DNA of 64,000 nucleotides from Blasia pusilla. Its lineage: Eukaryota > Marchantiophyta > Marchantiopsida > Blasiales. Below the pieces are notes generated by a model. The model did no database searches, was not told where the DNA came from, and worked only from the letters and a program-made list of their open reading frames with translations. A program made the position numbers and the translations under genes. Shown piece after piece: positions 44,285-55,359 of this stretch (its first letter is position 1; every line of letters starts with the position of its first letter). The stretch lies in the NCBI GenBank assembly GCA_050084515.1, contig CM114271.1, positions 11,408,001-11,472,000 on the forward strand, written 5' to 3'.

Positions 44285-45133
44285 CTACTTCTTCGTCAAG
44301 CTCGCCGAGGGAGGACGCAAACCTTGAACATGGTCTTGAATCCTGGGTTCTTGGTTGGCTTGTCCCGGATGTCGCCGAGCCAAACCTCGTAATCTCCGAA
44401 CTTTCAAGGTTTGCTTCGGCGGAATGGGCTCTAATCTTCCGAGCCCGCTGCGAGACCATCCAAAGACGGACTTCCCGATTACCCGCAACGCGCCCCTAAC
44501 GACCATTCGCGTAGCCAATGCGAGATCATCGGATCGGACACACCGGAGGATGGTGTGCCGCCCTCTTCCGGGCCTCGAGCCCTCTAGACTGATTTTCATC
44601 AGTCGTATCCTCCTGAACTCGCTAATCCCGGATAACGCAAAACGATGCACGCGATCCAGCGACACTTTCTCCCCAATCCGACCATGCGGATCTTCATCCC
44701 TCTTCCGCTGACGCTTGATAATCGCCTTGAGCTCCTTGTAGAACTCCGGACCAAGTTTGGGGTTGAGAATGCTGATGTATCGCTGCATCTTGCTTGTCGT
44801 GTATTTCGTTGCAGCAGATACAACAGCTTGGATGAATTTGGCACGCGCGCTCAGACGCAGATACCTTCTCCCTCCGCTCCAGCTCCGGGCTGGCGCTTTT
44901 CTTGCCTGTATCTTCGACCAGCAAAGGATGGTTACGATCGCATCTTGAGAAATAAACTTGTTTGCCCAAGTTTTCTTCTTAATCTGAGCACCCTTTGCAA
45001 GCATCGATTGACAAGGGCACGCCCAAGAACCCTCAGACTCTCCCAAAAGGTGCGTCGTAAGCACCTTCCTCACCCCATCGCAGTCCTGGATCCAATGGTG
45101 GGTGACATTCCCCTCCGATACAATCCCGCACAT
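44285..45133 (-). pseudogene. ParB-methyltransferase gene, exon 3 first part (copy B)
   Basis: A 282-codon open frame homologous to 28000-28900 of copy A, with VSEGNVTHHWIQDCD at the start, KFISQDAIVTILCWSKI and KVSLDRVHRFALSGISEF. It is longer than in copy A because the CAG codon is intact. The splice acceptor before it reads GCGG where copy A has GCAG, so splicing is lost here. The domain is unknown. Confidence 0.5.
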
Positions 45134-45149
45134 CCAAACTCAACCCGTC

Positions 45150-45943
45150 AGGAAATTACATGGGTTCACGCAACCCGCCGGACTCGACGGGTCGTCACTT
45201 CGGGTTGGATTCTAGCAACAAGCTAAATGATGCAACCCGTCGGAGTCCGACGGGTTGCATTCAGATTTGCTAATGCCAGGTAAGCAACTCGTCGGACTCC
45301 GACGGGTTGCTGGACTGCACGCTTTTTCGGATGTTTTTTTAAGATTGCAACTCGTCGGACTCACGAAGGTCGGATCGCACGCTTTTTCGGATGTTTTTTT
45401 AAGATTGCAACTCGTCGGACTCCGACGACTTGTATGATTGAACATAGATTTAACTAGTTGTTGGCCCAAAGCAAACCATCGGAGTCCGACGGGTTGCTCG
45501 ATAGGCCGCCTTGTGAGGTTGTTTCTTTAAGAATGCAACTCGTCGGACTCCGACAAGTTGCTCGAGTGACTGCAGGTTTAGAAGGTTTTTCCCCAAAGCA
45601 ACCCGTCGGAGTCCGACGGGTTGCTTGCCTCGAAGCTATTTTTCCCCATATCAACCCGTCGGAGTCCGACGGGTTGATTTCGGCCAAAAATAGTTTCGAG
45701 GCAAGCAACCCGTCGGAGTCCGACGGGTTGCTTTGGACCAAAAACTAGTTAAATCTATGTTCCATCAAACAAGTCGTCGGAGTCCGACGAGTGTCAATCT
45801 TAAAAAAACATCCGGAAAACCGTGTTGTCTAGCAACCCGTCGGAGTCCGACGAGTTGCTTTCTGCCTAAACAAACCTAACCCATTCATCAATCGAGCAAC
45901 TCGTCGGACTCCGACGAGTTGCGAAAGTGTTAAAGATACTTAC
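45150..45943. repeat. Palindrome array in intron 2 of the ParB-methyltransferase gene (copy B)
   Basis: About twelve palindromes lie between an intact GTAAGT donor (45943-45938, minus) and a mutated acceptor. A perfect copy spans 45598-45624: arm GCAACCCGTCGGA, central G, arm TCCGACGGGTTGC. Both CCCGTC and CTCGTC arm types occur, each with its matching partner. Confidence 0.9.
45379..45830. repeat. Higher-order inverted repeat around 45664
   Basis: The left arm (GGATGTTTTTTTAAGATTGC, then GAACATAGATTTAACTAGTT, then GCCTCGAAGCTATTTTTCCCC-like sequence) is repeated in reverse complement on the right (AAAAATAGTTTCGAGGC, AACTAGTTAAATCTATGTTC, AATCTTAAAAAAACATCC). The centre is itself a palindrome at 45651-45677. 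Small palindromes thus sit inside one large palindrome of about 450 bases with an extra segment on the left. Confidence 0.8.
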
Positions 45944-46410
45944 GTGTTCATGGCATGCATTGCCATCTCCACCTTCGCCATGTGATGAGGGTATGGGTGA
46001 AGGACCACTGCCTTCACGCAGAAATGTGACTCCAATGAGTTGGGGCGCTCCTCCGCAAACTTGGTCCACGCCATGAACCTGTGATTTCCATCCTAGATGA
46101 AGAAATGCGATTCCTCATCCGGCTGAATTTCTGTGCCCTCAACTTGCCCTCAAGTCCTGGTCTCGCATCCTCCGAATGTGTCAAGATTTTCCAAGTCCTC
46201 CTCAAGTAACGAGCTTGGGTTCCATGCTCGTCGTAAGGCTGAACATAGAAGGGAGGAAAAGCGTCACGTGGGATCTTTGTCGCCGCCGATTGTTTTAGCT
46301 TTGCGATGTCCTCGTCTTGATCAGATTTCGCGGACGTATTCCATTGTCCTTAATCGGTAGAGTGGAATCTCGGGCGTTGTGGCCCTCCATGAGTGCCATC
46401 TGCTTTACCA
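45944..46410 (-). pseudogene. ParB-like exon (copy B)
   Basis: Homologous to exon 2 of copy A but more decayed, with frameshifts. The start KQMALMEGHNA matches a frame of copy A. The region of the DGNHR motif is changed (about 46105-46080). The end of the exon (FLREGS then MAMHAMN in different frames) leads to an intact GTAAGT donor. Confidence 0.45.
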
Positions 46411-46414
46411 CCTG

Positions 46415-46930
46415 TCAGAACCGGGACAAGAGGAATAAGCTACACTGAAATCCCAATGAATTGCAATTCACATAATTAAAAAAACCCAGAACCTCTCTTA
46501 CCCGCTGGAAAATGGAGTCGGTTTCTTGACCAGCTAACTTGTCTGAGACAAGGGCTGGCAAATCGACTGGGAACTCGTCGATCCAATAGAGGTCGATGTC
46601 CTCTGCCGGGCTTGGAGTCGAGAATGACCGCTCTGCGGCTTCTTCCGCCATGTCCACCATCTCCACGCTGGCGGTCCTCATGACCTCGTCGTCATCGATT
46701 TGAATTGGTGTTGATTCCACTATGTTGATTGTGTCCCCGGACTTCGTGGGGGACATTTCCCGCATCTCAACACTTGCGGTTGGACGGGCTGGGCTATCGT
46801 CAATGGCTATCGCTTTTTCCCGCCTCGCTTTAGCCAATTCTGCCCTCCTCACCGACGCGTCTAGACTCTTCTTTTCTCTCTTTTCGTCGGCGATCCTTTT
46901 CTTCAAGGCCTTTGCCGGAAATGCCTCCAC
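46415..46930 (-). pseudogene. Coiled-coil exon 1 of the ParB-methyltransferase gene (copy B)
   Basis: The frame has ALKKRIADEKREKKSLDASV, SVEMREMSPTKSGDTIN and the DSIFQR end seen in copy A at a GTAAGAG donor. About 74 residues near the start are missing relative to copy A. The shared acidic segment EEAAERSFSTPSPAEDIDLY shows close homology. Confidence 0.6.
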
Positions 46931-47183
46931 CTATGCCCACGACAAATCCCTTGATCAGTCGCCTTGCTGATGTCGAGATGGGAGCTCGTCTCACCTTGAT
47001 GGTTAGCTCGAATCGTCCCGATATCGCTCGGTCGAATTGTCTCGCTCTCGTTCCCTCCTATCGACTCGCGATGTGTCGCCGCGTGAAATGCCCCTTCGTA
47101 TCTGATCAGCTGCTGCGCGGGAGAGTGAGGAGTGAGGAATGAAGATCGCGAAATGAGAAACCAGAAATGAGCGATTTCTGCCC

Positions 47184-47191
47184 TATTTATA
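47184..47191 (-). promoter_or_regulatory. TATA box of the ParB-methyltransferase gene (copy B)
   Basis: TATAAATA on the minus strand with the same flanks as copy A (25584-25591). Confidence 0.65.
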
Positions 47192-47279
47192 CTTTTCTAG
47201 CTGTTGGGCTGACCGTTGGGTCCCGTCGTCCTTTCGACGGCGACGTGCCGAATGTTACGGAAGTCCGGACGTGAAAAAT

Positions 47280-48010
47280 TGCAACCCGTCGGAGTCCGAC
47301 AGGTTGCGTGGCTCCGCCATCCTGGGGACGTCGCCACGTGTGCGAGCAACCCGTCGGAGACCGACGGGTTGAGCGCCTCCGTTGTCTTCGGAAAAGAACG
47401 CGAGCCCGCGCAACCCGTCGGAGACCGACATGTTGCGCGCCTCCGCAATCCTGCGAATGTCGCCACGTGCGCAAGCAACCCGTCGGAGACCGACGGGTCG
47501 AGCGCCTCCGTCGTCTTTGGAAAACAACGCGAGGTACCCGCGCAAGCCGTCGGAGACCGACATGTTGCGCGCCTCCGCGGTGTTTGGGACGGGAACGGGA
47601 CGTATTTTGGGCAATCCGTCGGAGACTGTTGGGTTGCACGCTTCCCTCATCAAGGGTTAGGAACGATGGCTTCCCGTGCAAGTCGTCGGAGTTTGGCTGG
47701 CTGCACCACAAGGCGACGCCCTTGTGCAACCCGTTGGACGGCGACGGGTTGCACGCCTCGCCGTCTTTGGGCTAAAAGGTGAGGCACCCGCGGAACTCAT
47801 CGGGAACAGACGGTTTGCACGCCTCCGGCATCTTCGAGCAAGAAGGAGCGATATCCCAGCAAGTCGTCGGAGAGTGACGGGTTGCTCGCTTTGACAATGT
47901 TTAGCAGAAGCGTGCAACCCGTCCGATGCCGACGGGTTGCAGGCTTCGGTAAGCTTCGGGTAATTTCTGAGTTACCAGGACTCCGACGGGTTCCAAGTGA
48001 TGCGCAACCC
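47280..48010. repeat. Palindrome cluster in the divergent promoter region (copy B)
   Basis: Ten or more palindromes, many with centre GGAGACC, lie at about 47281, 47346, 47409, 47475, 47545, 47610, 47727, 47865 and 47917, spaced about 65 bases. Spacers recur (GCGCCTCCGTNGTCTT, CATCCTG.GGACGTCGCCACGTG in parts). This is the counterpart of 24.6-25.5 kb in copy A. Confidence 0.85.
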
Positions 48011-48147
48011 TCTGCTTCCCAAATCTGGTAACATATTGCAACACAATTGAATGTGTTACAGAATTGGATCCATTGTGTCAGACAATCTCCCCCACCGAAT
48101 TCATCTTGTCAGTAAAAATCTGTCAGGAGTATTTGTTTCCTATTCAC

Positions 48148-48205
48148 TATAAATTAAATATTCTCATTCTCATTCTCATTCTCAGTCTCAGTCTCCTCTC
48201 GTAGG
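48148..48205 (+). promoter_or_regulatory. TATA box and TTCTCA-repeat leader of the transposase gene (copy B)
   Basis: TATAAATT at 48148-48155, then (ATTCTC)n-like repeats up to 48205, then ATG at 48218. Conserved in copy A on the other strand. Confidence 0.65.
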
Positions 48206-48217
48206 AATCTTCTTGGA

Positions 48218-50223
48218 ATGGATAATTATGTTAAGCTCACTTGTGGCAGTCATCTGGCGGCCCTTCCTCAATCAGAAATCATTCGACCCCAAGCTCGTGA
48301 GTCTTTCGTAGCAGTGGATGAAAATTTTCTGTCTGTTCGATTTCTTCTTCAAATTGGAACCATCTTTGTATCCAAAGATATTAGGGTGGAAGGTATGGAA
48401 GACATAATAGGTGAGACAGTCCAGCCAGTTACCTCAGACCGTAAAGTATGGAATCTCCTACCTGTAGCAAATGGTCAATACAGAGTTTACGGCCTACCCC
48501 TGAATTCGTCTGTTTCCCAAGTAGACGGTCTAGAATTTCCTAGTGCTCCGAGCTCTACGTTTGCAACTCCAAGCTCTGCAGATCCGGCTTTGACTCCAAC
48601 TTCGCACACTCATAACAATGTTGTTCTTCCTGAAGAGATTCCGGATGTTATCAACCTCAGAGGATCTGTCGGACACCAATCGGGCCCTGTGTCCGCCTAC
48701 TCGTTCCTCTTACGAGTATCAGGCAATAGTTTGCTTTCGTCTCTGCCCTTGAAAATGTTCAAGCACATTCTTGTCAACAAGCTGCCGCCCACGTACGATG
48801 GTAATTGCATTTTTGAGTTGCCTCCACTTGCTGCTCCCGCTCAAAAGAAGGATGGAGGACGCCTGAAGGGTATGGACAGAAAGTCTGATTGTCATCGAGG
48901 GTGCAGGCTTCAACGGACCAGTGCTTCCATCCCAGATGGTCCTTGGATTGTCTCCCGCCGCCAATGCGTGGGAGCCTTGGAGTGTAGAAGTCCAGCATGC
49001 CCGTATCTAGAGCGCAACGGGTGAGTCAATACGTCGCAATTCCCCCCCAAGAATGCAGAAACTCCATACGAGATGGGTGCCACAATACCACCGGGAGGCC
49101 ATCGATGTCCTCATTGTCAGGCATCGCCCTTCTGCGTTGGAGCGTGTCCTGCATACATATTTTTCATTGTCCATGACTTGGGCTCCACGTCAGAGTATAC
49201 AAGGCTGGCAGTTCATGTTGGCTCCCACACTCATCCTGTAACCGATGCAATTCAAAGACACATCAAGGAGGATGTGGCGAAGAAAGTAGCCGAGGTTTTC
49301 AGAAACTCTCTGGGTTGAAAGCCCGGAGTGATCAAGCTCACAACGGCATCACAAATTTGTGAACAATTGCTTGGAATCCCTGGACAGGGCGAGATCACGG
49401 CGGTTGAGGAGAAACAACTCTGGGAAAATCTCGCATTTCTCGCTGATCCTGAATGCTTCCGAATTTTTGCGTCGACATCGAGTTCGGATGGAAAGACGGC
49501 CGAAATGGATGCCATCGCTAGAATCAAGGCCAACTCTAGATTTCCATTCATTCAGAGATGGCAGTTCATGGGCCAAGGAGGCGAGGGATCCAGGGCCTAT
49601 GTCTTCAAAATGTCAACCACAGGTCCCTCGAGTGGCCTCGATCTTATAGATCGAATGAGGGAAGGGGAAGATCTTTACGGAGCGGGTCGACTTTGAATTT
49701 GCTACTGAGTCTTTGAACGGATGGTTGATGATGGGTGCTCACGTTTATGACCATGTGGAGAAGGGACTCAAAACTATATTTGTGTGTGAAGTAAAGGCAG
49801 AAGACGTTGGCAGTTTGAAGATGTGCTGGTTACTCTTATTGCAGGTGGTGAAGGAAAACAAAAGGCCACCTCCGGAAATTTATGGGTTCATGGCGGACAA
49901 TGCACAACCTGGGTGGATTGCTATCCGGGAAGTGTTCAGGGTGAGAGGTTCAACCGGAGAGGGAAAGGTCGGATGCTTTCCATTGGCAACTTGATCAGTG
50001 ACCAGACACCAAATCTTGCATCAAGGAGAATAAGAGGACAGAGCATGTCACTCTACTCCAACGCCGCAAGGACAAAGAAACCTTGAAGCAGGCCATGGAC
50101 TGCCAGGAAGAACTTCATGGGTGGTGGAGGAAGCATGCGATTGAGGGGAAGTACAAAGAGTTGTGCTCTTGGTTGAGTTGGTGGACTGTACGTATGAGAC
50201 AATGGGGAAACTTCATGCGGCAG
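48218..50223 (+). pseudogene. DDE transposase, N-terminal, zinc-finger and catalytic region (copy B)
   Basis: The first frame (48218-49024) starts MDNYVKLTCGSHLAALP and runs through FELPPLA into the zinc cluster (RRQCVGALECRSPAC) with no frameshift. It is stopped by TGA at 49022, where copy A has CGA. Later frames give GGHRCPHCQ and HVGSHTHPVTDAIQRHI, another TGA near 49317, and the DDE part: VYDHVEKGLKTIFVCEV and FMADNAQPGW with the second Asp intact. The helical tail SWWTVRMRQWG ends at the donor GTGAGT (50224). This copy shows the N-terminus and finger in one frame best. Confidence 0.7.
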
Positions 50224-50339
50224 GTGAGTTCACTATTTTGTCTTGTCAAGCTCACGCTGAGAATTTTTTGTAAAGTTGTAGCTTAGGGTGAGAAGCCTGG
50301 GAATTATATGGAATTCAAACCCAAGAAACCAAGCAAGGT

Positions 50340-50640
50340 GTCGGATGCGACGGGTTGCCCGAGTGTGCAACTCGACGGAAGCCGACGGGTTGCCCGAGTG
50401 TGCAACCCGACGGAAACCGACGGGTTGCATCCAGATGTTTGGTGTTGTCCCGAGTGTGCAACCATTCGGGACCCGACGGGTCACAGAGTCGTTCATGGGA
50501 TGCCTCGGCCTTGCAACCCGTCGGGTTCCGACGGGTTGCAGTAGGTGGGTTTAAGGTTACAACACGTCGGGACCCGACGGGTCGCAGAGTCGTTCATAGG
50601 ATGCCTCGGGCCTGCAACCCGTCTGGTTCCGACAAGTCGC
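50340..50640. repeat. Palindrome cluster in the transposase intron (copy B)
   Basis: Six palindromes, including CGACGGAAGCCGACGGGTT-like, CGGGTTCCG-centred and CGGGACCCG-centred forms, lie between the intron donor (50224) and the next exon (about 50.7 kb). Confidence 0.8.
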
Positions 50641-50699
50641 TTATTTCTTTGACTCCTGGGTTATTTTCGTTCCCTTCTAACATTGCCGTCGTTGCGTGG

Positions 50700-51840
50700 A
50701 TTGAACGTTCATGAAAATGCCCTCCGCCCCAACACAAGTGGAGCGAGAAAGTGTTCATTCCTCTTGAGGTCGTCACAAGCATGCCAACAAATTTCACTTG
50801 TGGAGGCATGCCAACAAGACCAGCAAGAGCAATGCTACTGATCTGCGACATCCCATATCTTCCTCACAAAAGGCATAACAAAAGGAAAAGGGTCGTCGAT
50901 CTACGAGCTCTATGTCAGGGCGGCTGTGAGATCTGGTGATGAAAAATTGTATGTCGAAGCCTTCAACCGGTGCGTAGCTGGAACTCCACTCGAGCAAGAC
51001 GTACACATAGGTGGGGATATTCATGGGCGGGTTTCAAGACGTCCCATACAGATGGTGGTAGAGCAAATCGAATGAGACTCGTGGAGACCAGATAAGTATC
51101 TTGACTTGAGCAGTGAAGAAGCGAAAGATCGGGGAACGAATCCGGTGATTGATTTGGATGAGGAAATTACGCCGCCCAGGTATTCGGCGACCCTGGACCC
51201 GTCCCAAATTTGTGATGGAGTTACTTCTCCAAAATCAGTGAATGTTTTATTTCAAAAGCCCTCCGTTGCTGGAAGTTTGCAACATCCTGTCACTGGGGTG
51301 GTTCAACAATATGGGATTCCGGTAATGGAGGTGGATTGCAACCTAAAACGATGGCATATATCTCGGAGCAACCAGGGCGTGGACCCCTGCGCAGGCAGGA
51401 TCTGATGGCATTAGGAGAGCATGCGGCACTTTCCTAAATAAGAACTGTACAAGGACTGGACGACCACTGCCTGGGTTTTGGGGACTCAAAACCTTTGATC
51501 GTTCCGCAAGGACCAGGGATCAATTGAAGTACTTCTTATGCCCAAATGAATCTTGCGCTTTCCGGAAGTCTTATCCGGCTGCCATTGGAGCTCCCGGGAA
51601 TACCCCCACGATTTGGCCCATCGCCGCAGGCACGAACTGCACTCAAGACGAAGTGGACAATCTTACAAGTGTCGGTTTCAGACTCGTAGACGGGGGAAGT
51701 TCGGAGCATGTTCGCATTACAGAGACCTTCGCATTTCGTATTCAACCCAAGATTGATGTCAACATGTACCCGGAGAAGGTGGATGATCTCAATCCATTAT
51801 TTCTGTTTGAGTCTAGAAATGGGGTGAAGAGAAACAGAAT
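50700..51840 (+). pseudogene. Transposase middle exons, unknown domain (copy B)
   Basis: Homologous to 21990-20800 of copy A. Visible parts are VEADCNLKRWHISR-like sequence (51310-51365), NESCAFRKSYPAAIGAPGN (51545-51600) and NLTSVGFRLVDGG (51660-51700). It is cut at about 51840, just before the SWIM exon would follow. Confidence 0.5.
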
Positions 51841-53433
51841 GTGTAACACAGCAATATGCTGCTCAAACTGTTGCCGCCAATGCTGATAAATATACTCCAA
51901 TTCTTCAATTATTTGGGCTTTAAAATTCTGGACAGCTTCATCGACCAAGTCTTGTGTCTCCTCTGGTTCTTTGCGTACTTCAACGCGAAGCTTCTGATCT
52001 GCCTCAAGCACCGCAACCTTTGCAGTGGCTTGGCTCAATTGGGATACCAAGTTGATGTTTGTCTCTTGCTGGTCCATGAGGAACTTACCCTTCTTGGCGT
52101 TCTCCAGCATTGCACTCTTAAAGCCTGCTTGGAGAAGATCAATCCGCTCTTGCAGCTTCTCCGTGTAGAGTGAAGACTTTTGTAATTGTGTAGAGAGCTG
52201 ATCCGCTTTGTGCTTGATGCCAACTGCAAGACTCTCCCGCTGTCGGGCATTGCGCGATTCATACCTAGCTTCCACCGACTGTGCCTCAGCTTTGCGAAGA
52301 GACTTTTGAAGCTCCTCAATTTCCTTCTCCTTGGTGTGGGTCTGTCTTTCCATGGACTCCCAAAGTGTTATCTACAATTGTGTCTCCACGGCTTTGTGTT
52401 GCATCGCTGTAAGGACATCCAAGTAGTCTTGTACAAGAGTGTGGTTAGATAAGTTACTGATCTTCTTCAATTCTTGAAGAACTAGTTCGGCAACCCCTAG
52501 GAATGAGGTCAAGTGCCTCAAGGTCTTTTTCACCGGCTATACCACAAAGCTATCTCCCGAACTCGAAAGAATTACAGCCGGCTCCACTGTGGCTACCACG
52601 GGTATCTCAATCGCTTCTTCATCTTCTTGCGACTCAAGCCTGACCCTCTTAGGTCTTGGCAATTCAGGTGAAGGCGAGGGTGGGCAGGAAAAAGATCCTT
52701 CCGCCGGTCTTCCCCTTGTTCTTGGCACACTCTGAGGCGTTGTTGCTGCTGCCTCCTGGGTGCCCGAAGCAAATGCTTCAGTCATTCTTGGCTTTCTTAT
52801 CGGTGTTAATGTTACCCACTCCGATGCTTCATCACATGCGATCTTCTCGACGTGTAGGTATAAGCGGATCAAGAAGGGAGAAAGATAAGACTTCTCTTAG
52901 GGAGTCAAGGCTCCCACCAAATCAATTACATAGGCGTGTACAAGCCCCGCATAATCAATTCCGGGCTCTTCGAGATGCAAATGCATGTTCCAAAGAGTGT
53001 AGGACTGCTTTATGAGATTGTTGTTCATAAAATACCTCCTACCAGGATTGAATAGAATCTGGTACAACTTACAAAACTGTGCAAAAAGGGGCGGGATTAG
53101 CATCTGAGGCTTATAGCGGTTTCTTCCCAGGCGCTCTATTGTCACACATCCCAATTCTTCAAGCTCTTCCTGCCGGACAAGAGCGTCGTAGTCAAGCTCT
53201 TCCTCAAGGGCTGCACGTAACACATACGCCATGCGCCACAAGTCTGCAGACCAATTTTCTGGCTGGGCCGGATGCTTGCACCCCCTCTTGATGAACTCGC
53301 TCACCTTGGGGCTAAAATGTAGCTCCGCGAGTAAAGACACCAAAGACTGCGACCAATCCCGAGGCTTGTGAGTCTTACATACAAGTGGATGAAAATTTCC
53401 TCTCATTCCAATTTCTTCTCCAAATTGGAACAA
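51840..53433 (-). pseudogene. Near-open frame of about 530 codons, helical plus coiled coil, family unknown
   Basis: Three long pieces (53433-52897, 52872-52537, 52353-51742) lie in the same frame, broken only by about three stops. The first is helical and Trp/Tyr-rich (KPRDWSQSLVSLLAELHF; NWSADLWRMAYVLRAALEEE). The second is a Ser/Pro/Glu linker with a basic RPKRVRLE patch. The third is a long coiled coil (KEKEIEELQKSLRKAEA). It lies between truncated transposon copies B and C, on the opposite strand. It could be transposon cargo, a retroelement ORF or a captured gene. It has no introns in this stretch. I do not recognise the family. Confidence 0.5.
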
Positions 53434-55300
53434 TCTTTGTTTCCAAGGATGTTAGGGTGGATGTTTCGGAGGACATCATAGGTGAGACAGTCCACCCAGT
53501 GATTGGTGACTCTAAAGTATGGAATCTCCTACCTTACACAAATGGAGAATATAGAGTTTATGGCTTGCCTGTGAAGCCTTATGTTTCCCAAGTCGACCGT
53601 CTGCAATTTCCTAGAGCACCGAGCTCTACGTTTGCCACTCCCAACTCTGTAGATCCAACATCGACTCCAACTTCAGACGTTTGTGACTATGTTGTACTTC
53701 CAAAAGACATTCTTGATGTCATCAACCTCATGGGATCTATTGGACACCAATCGGACCCTGCCTCTGCCTACTCATTCCTGTTGAGAGTTTTGGGCAATAT
53801 TTTTTTGTTGTCTCTGCCCTTTAAAATGTGTAAGCATGTTCTTGTCGACAAGCTTCCGCCCATGTACAATGGTAATTGTATTTTTGAGTTGCCTCCACTT
53901 GCCGGTCCTGCTCAAAAGAAAGATGGAGGACGCTTGAAGGGTATGGAGAGAAAGTCTGACTTTCATCGATGGTGTAGGCTTCCACGAACTACTGCTTCAA
54001 TTCCAAGTGGTCCTTGGATGGTTTCTTGCCGCCAATGCATTGAAGCCCTGGAGTGTAGAAATCCAAGCTGCCAGTTTCTAGATCGCAATGGGCGAGTCAA
54101 TACATTGCAATTCCCCCTAAAGAATGTAGAAACTCCATATGAGGTTGGTGTGACCATATCGTCGGGAGGCCATCGATGCCCTCATTGTCAAGAATCCCAC
54201 TTTCTGCAATAGACCATGCCCAACATACATATTTTTCATTGTGCACGACTTTAGTTCTATGTCCAAGTACAGCAAGCTGGCAGCTCATGTTGGTTCCCAC
54301 ACTCATACTGTTACCCGTGCAATGAAGAGACACATCAAGGAGGATGTGGGAAAGGAAGTGGCTGAGGTATATAGAAACTCTATGGGATCAAAGCCTGGAG
54401 TGATCAAGTTGACAACAACATCACAATTTTGTGAAAAACTTCTTGGAATCCTTGGCCAGGGCGAGATCACGGTGCTAAGGAGAAACAACTATGGGACAAT
54501 CTGGCATTTCTTGCTGATCCTGAATGCTTCAGAAACTTGTTGCGTCAAATACGAGTACTTGATGGAAAGATGGTCGAAATGGATGCCATCGCCGGAATCA
54601 AGGCTAACTCCCGCTTTCCATTATTCAGAGATGGATGTTCATGAGCCAGGGAGGCGAGGGATCTAGAGCGTTTGTCTTCAAAATATCAACCACAGGGTTG
54701 TCGAGTGGCCTCGATCTTCTTGATCGAATGAGGGAAGGGGAAGATATTTACAGCAACTAGGTAAGCTTTGATATTTGCTACAGAGTGCTGAATGGATGGT
54801 TAACCATGGGTGCTCACGTTTACGACCATGTGGAGAAGGGACTCAAAACCATATTTTTTTGTGAGGTAAAAGTAGAAGACGTTGGCAGTTTGAAGATATA
54901 TTGGTTACTCTTATTGGAGGTGGTGAAGGAAAACAAAAGGCCACCTCCGGAAATTTATGGGTTTATGGGGGATAATGCACAATCAGGATGGATTGCTATC
55001 AAGGAAGTATTATCGGGTGGAGAAGTTCAACTAGAGAGGGAAAGGTCAGATGCTTTCCATTTGCAACAGTCTGTGACTCGGTACACCAAATCTTGCATCA
55101 AGGAGAATAAGAGAACACAATATGTCACTCAACTCCAACGCTGCAAGGATAGAAAAACCTTGAAACAGGCCATGGAGTGCCAAGAAGAACTTCATGGGTG
55201 GTGGAGGAAGCAAGCGATTGAGGGGAAGTACAAAGAATTGTGTTCTTGGCTCAATTGGTGGACTGTACAAATGAGACAATGTAGAAACTTCATGCGGCAA
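53388..55300 (+). pseudogene. DDE transposase fragment (copy C)
   Basis: A 275-codon frame (53385-54212) covers the N-terminal region and the zinc cluster (SCRQCIEALECRNPSC, GGHRCPHC) with no break at the place where copy B has a stop. After frameshifts the catalytic region resumes at 54785-55348: VYDHVEKGLKTIFFCEV, FMGDNAQSGW (second Asp present), ERSDAFHLQQS (His to Leu change) and SWLNWWTVQMRQC. The exon ends at GTGAGT (55301). Confidence 0.7.
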
Positions 55301-55359
55301 GTGAGTTCAGTATTTCCTCCTTTCCAGCTTATGTTGAGAATTATTTGAAAAGTTGCAGC

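Larger units (their letters stand above)
40189..51840. mobile_element. Large Mutator-like DNA transposon, copy B (inverted relative to A)
   Basis: Starts GGGGGCTGGTATTTTGG at 40189. Collinear on the opposite strand with copy A: 42.1-46.9 kb matches 30.8-25.9 kb, and 48.2-51.84 kb matches 24.45-20.8 kb. It is cut off at 51840, before the SWIM exon, where the coiled-coil frame begins; the GCGGTAAG-type end is missing. The copies differ by many substitutions and indels and have different flanks, so they are two old insertions and not a recent inverted duplication. Confidence 0.75.

Noticed and set aside
20078-51840. A recent inverted segmental duplication or palindromic assembly error
   Set aside because: The two arms differ by many substitutions, independent stops, reciprocal splice-site losses and different insertions, and the termini lie in different host sequence.
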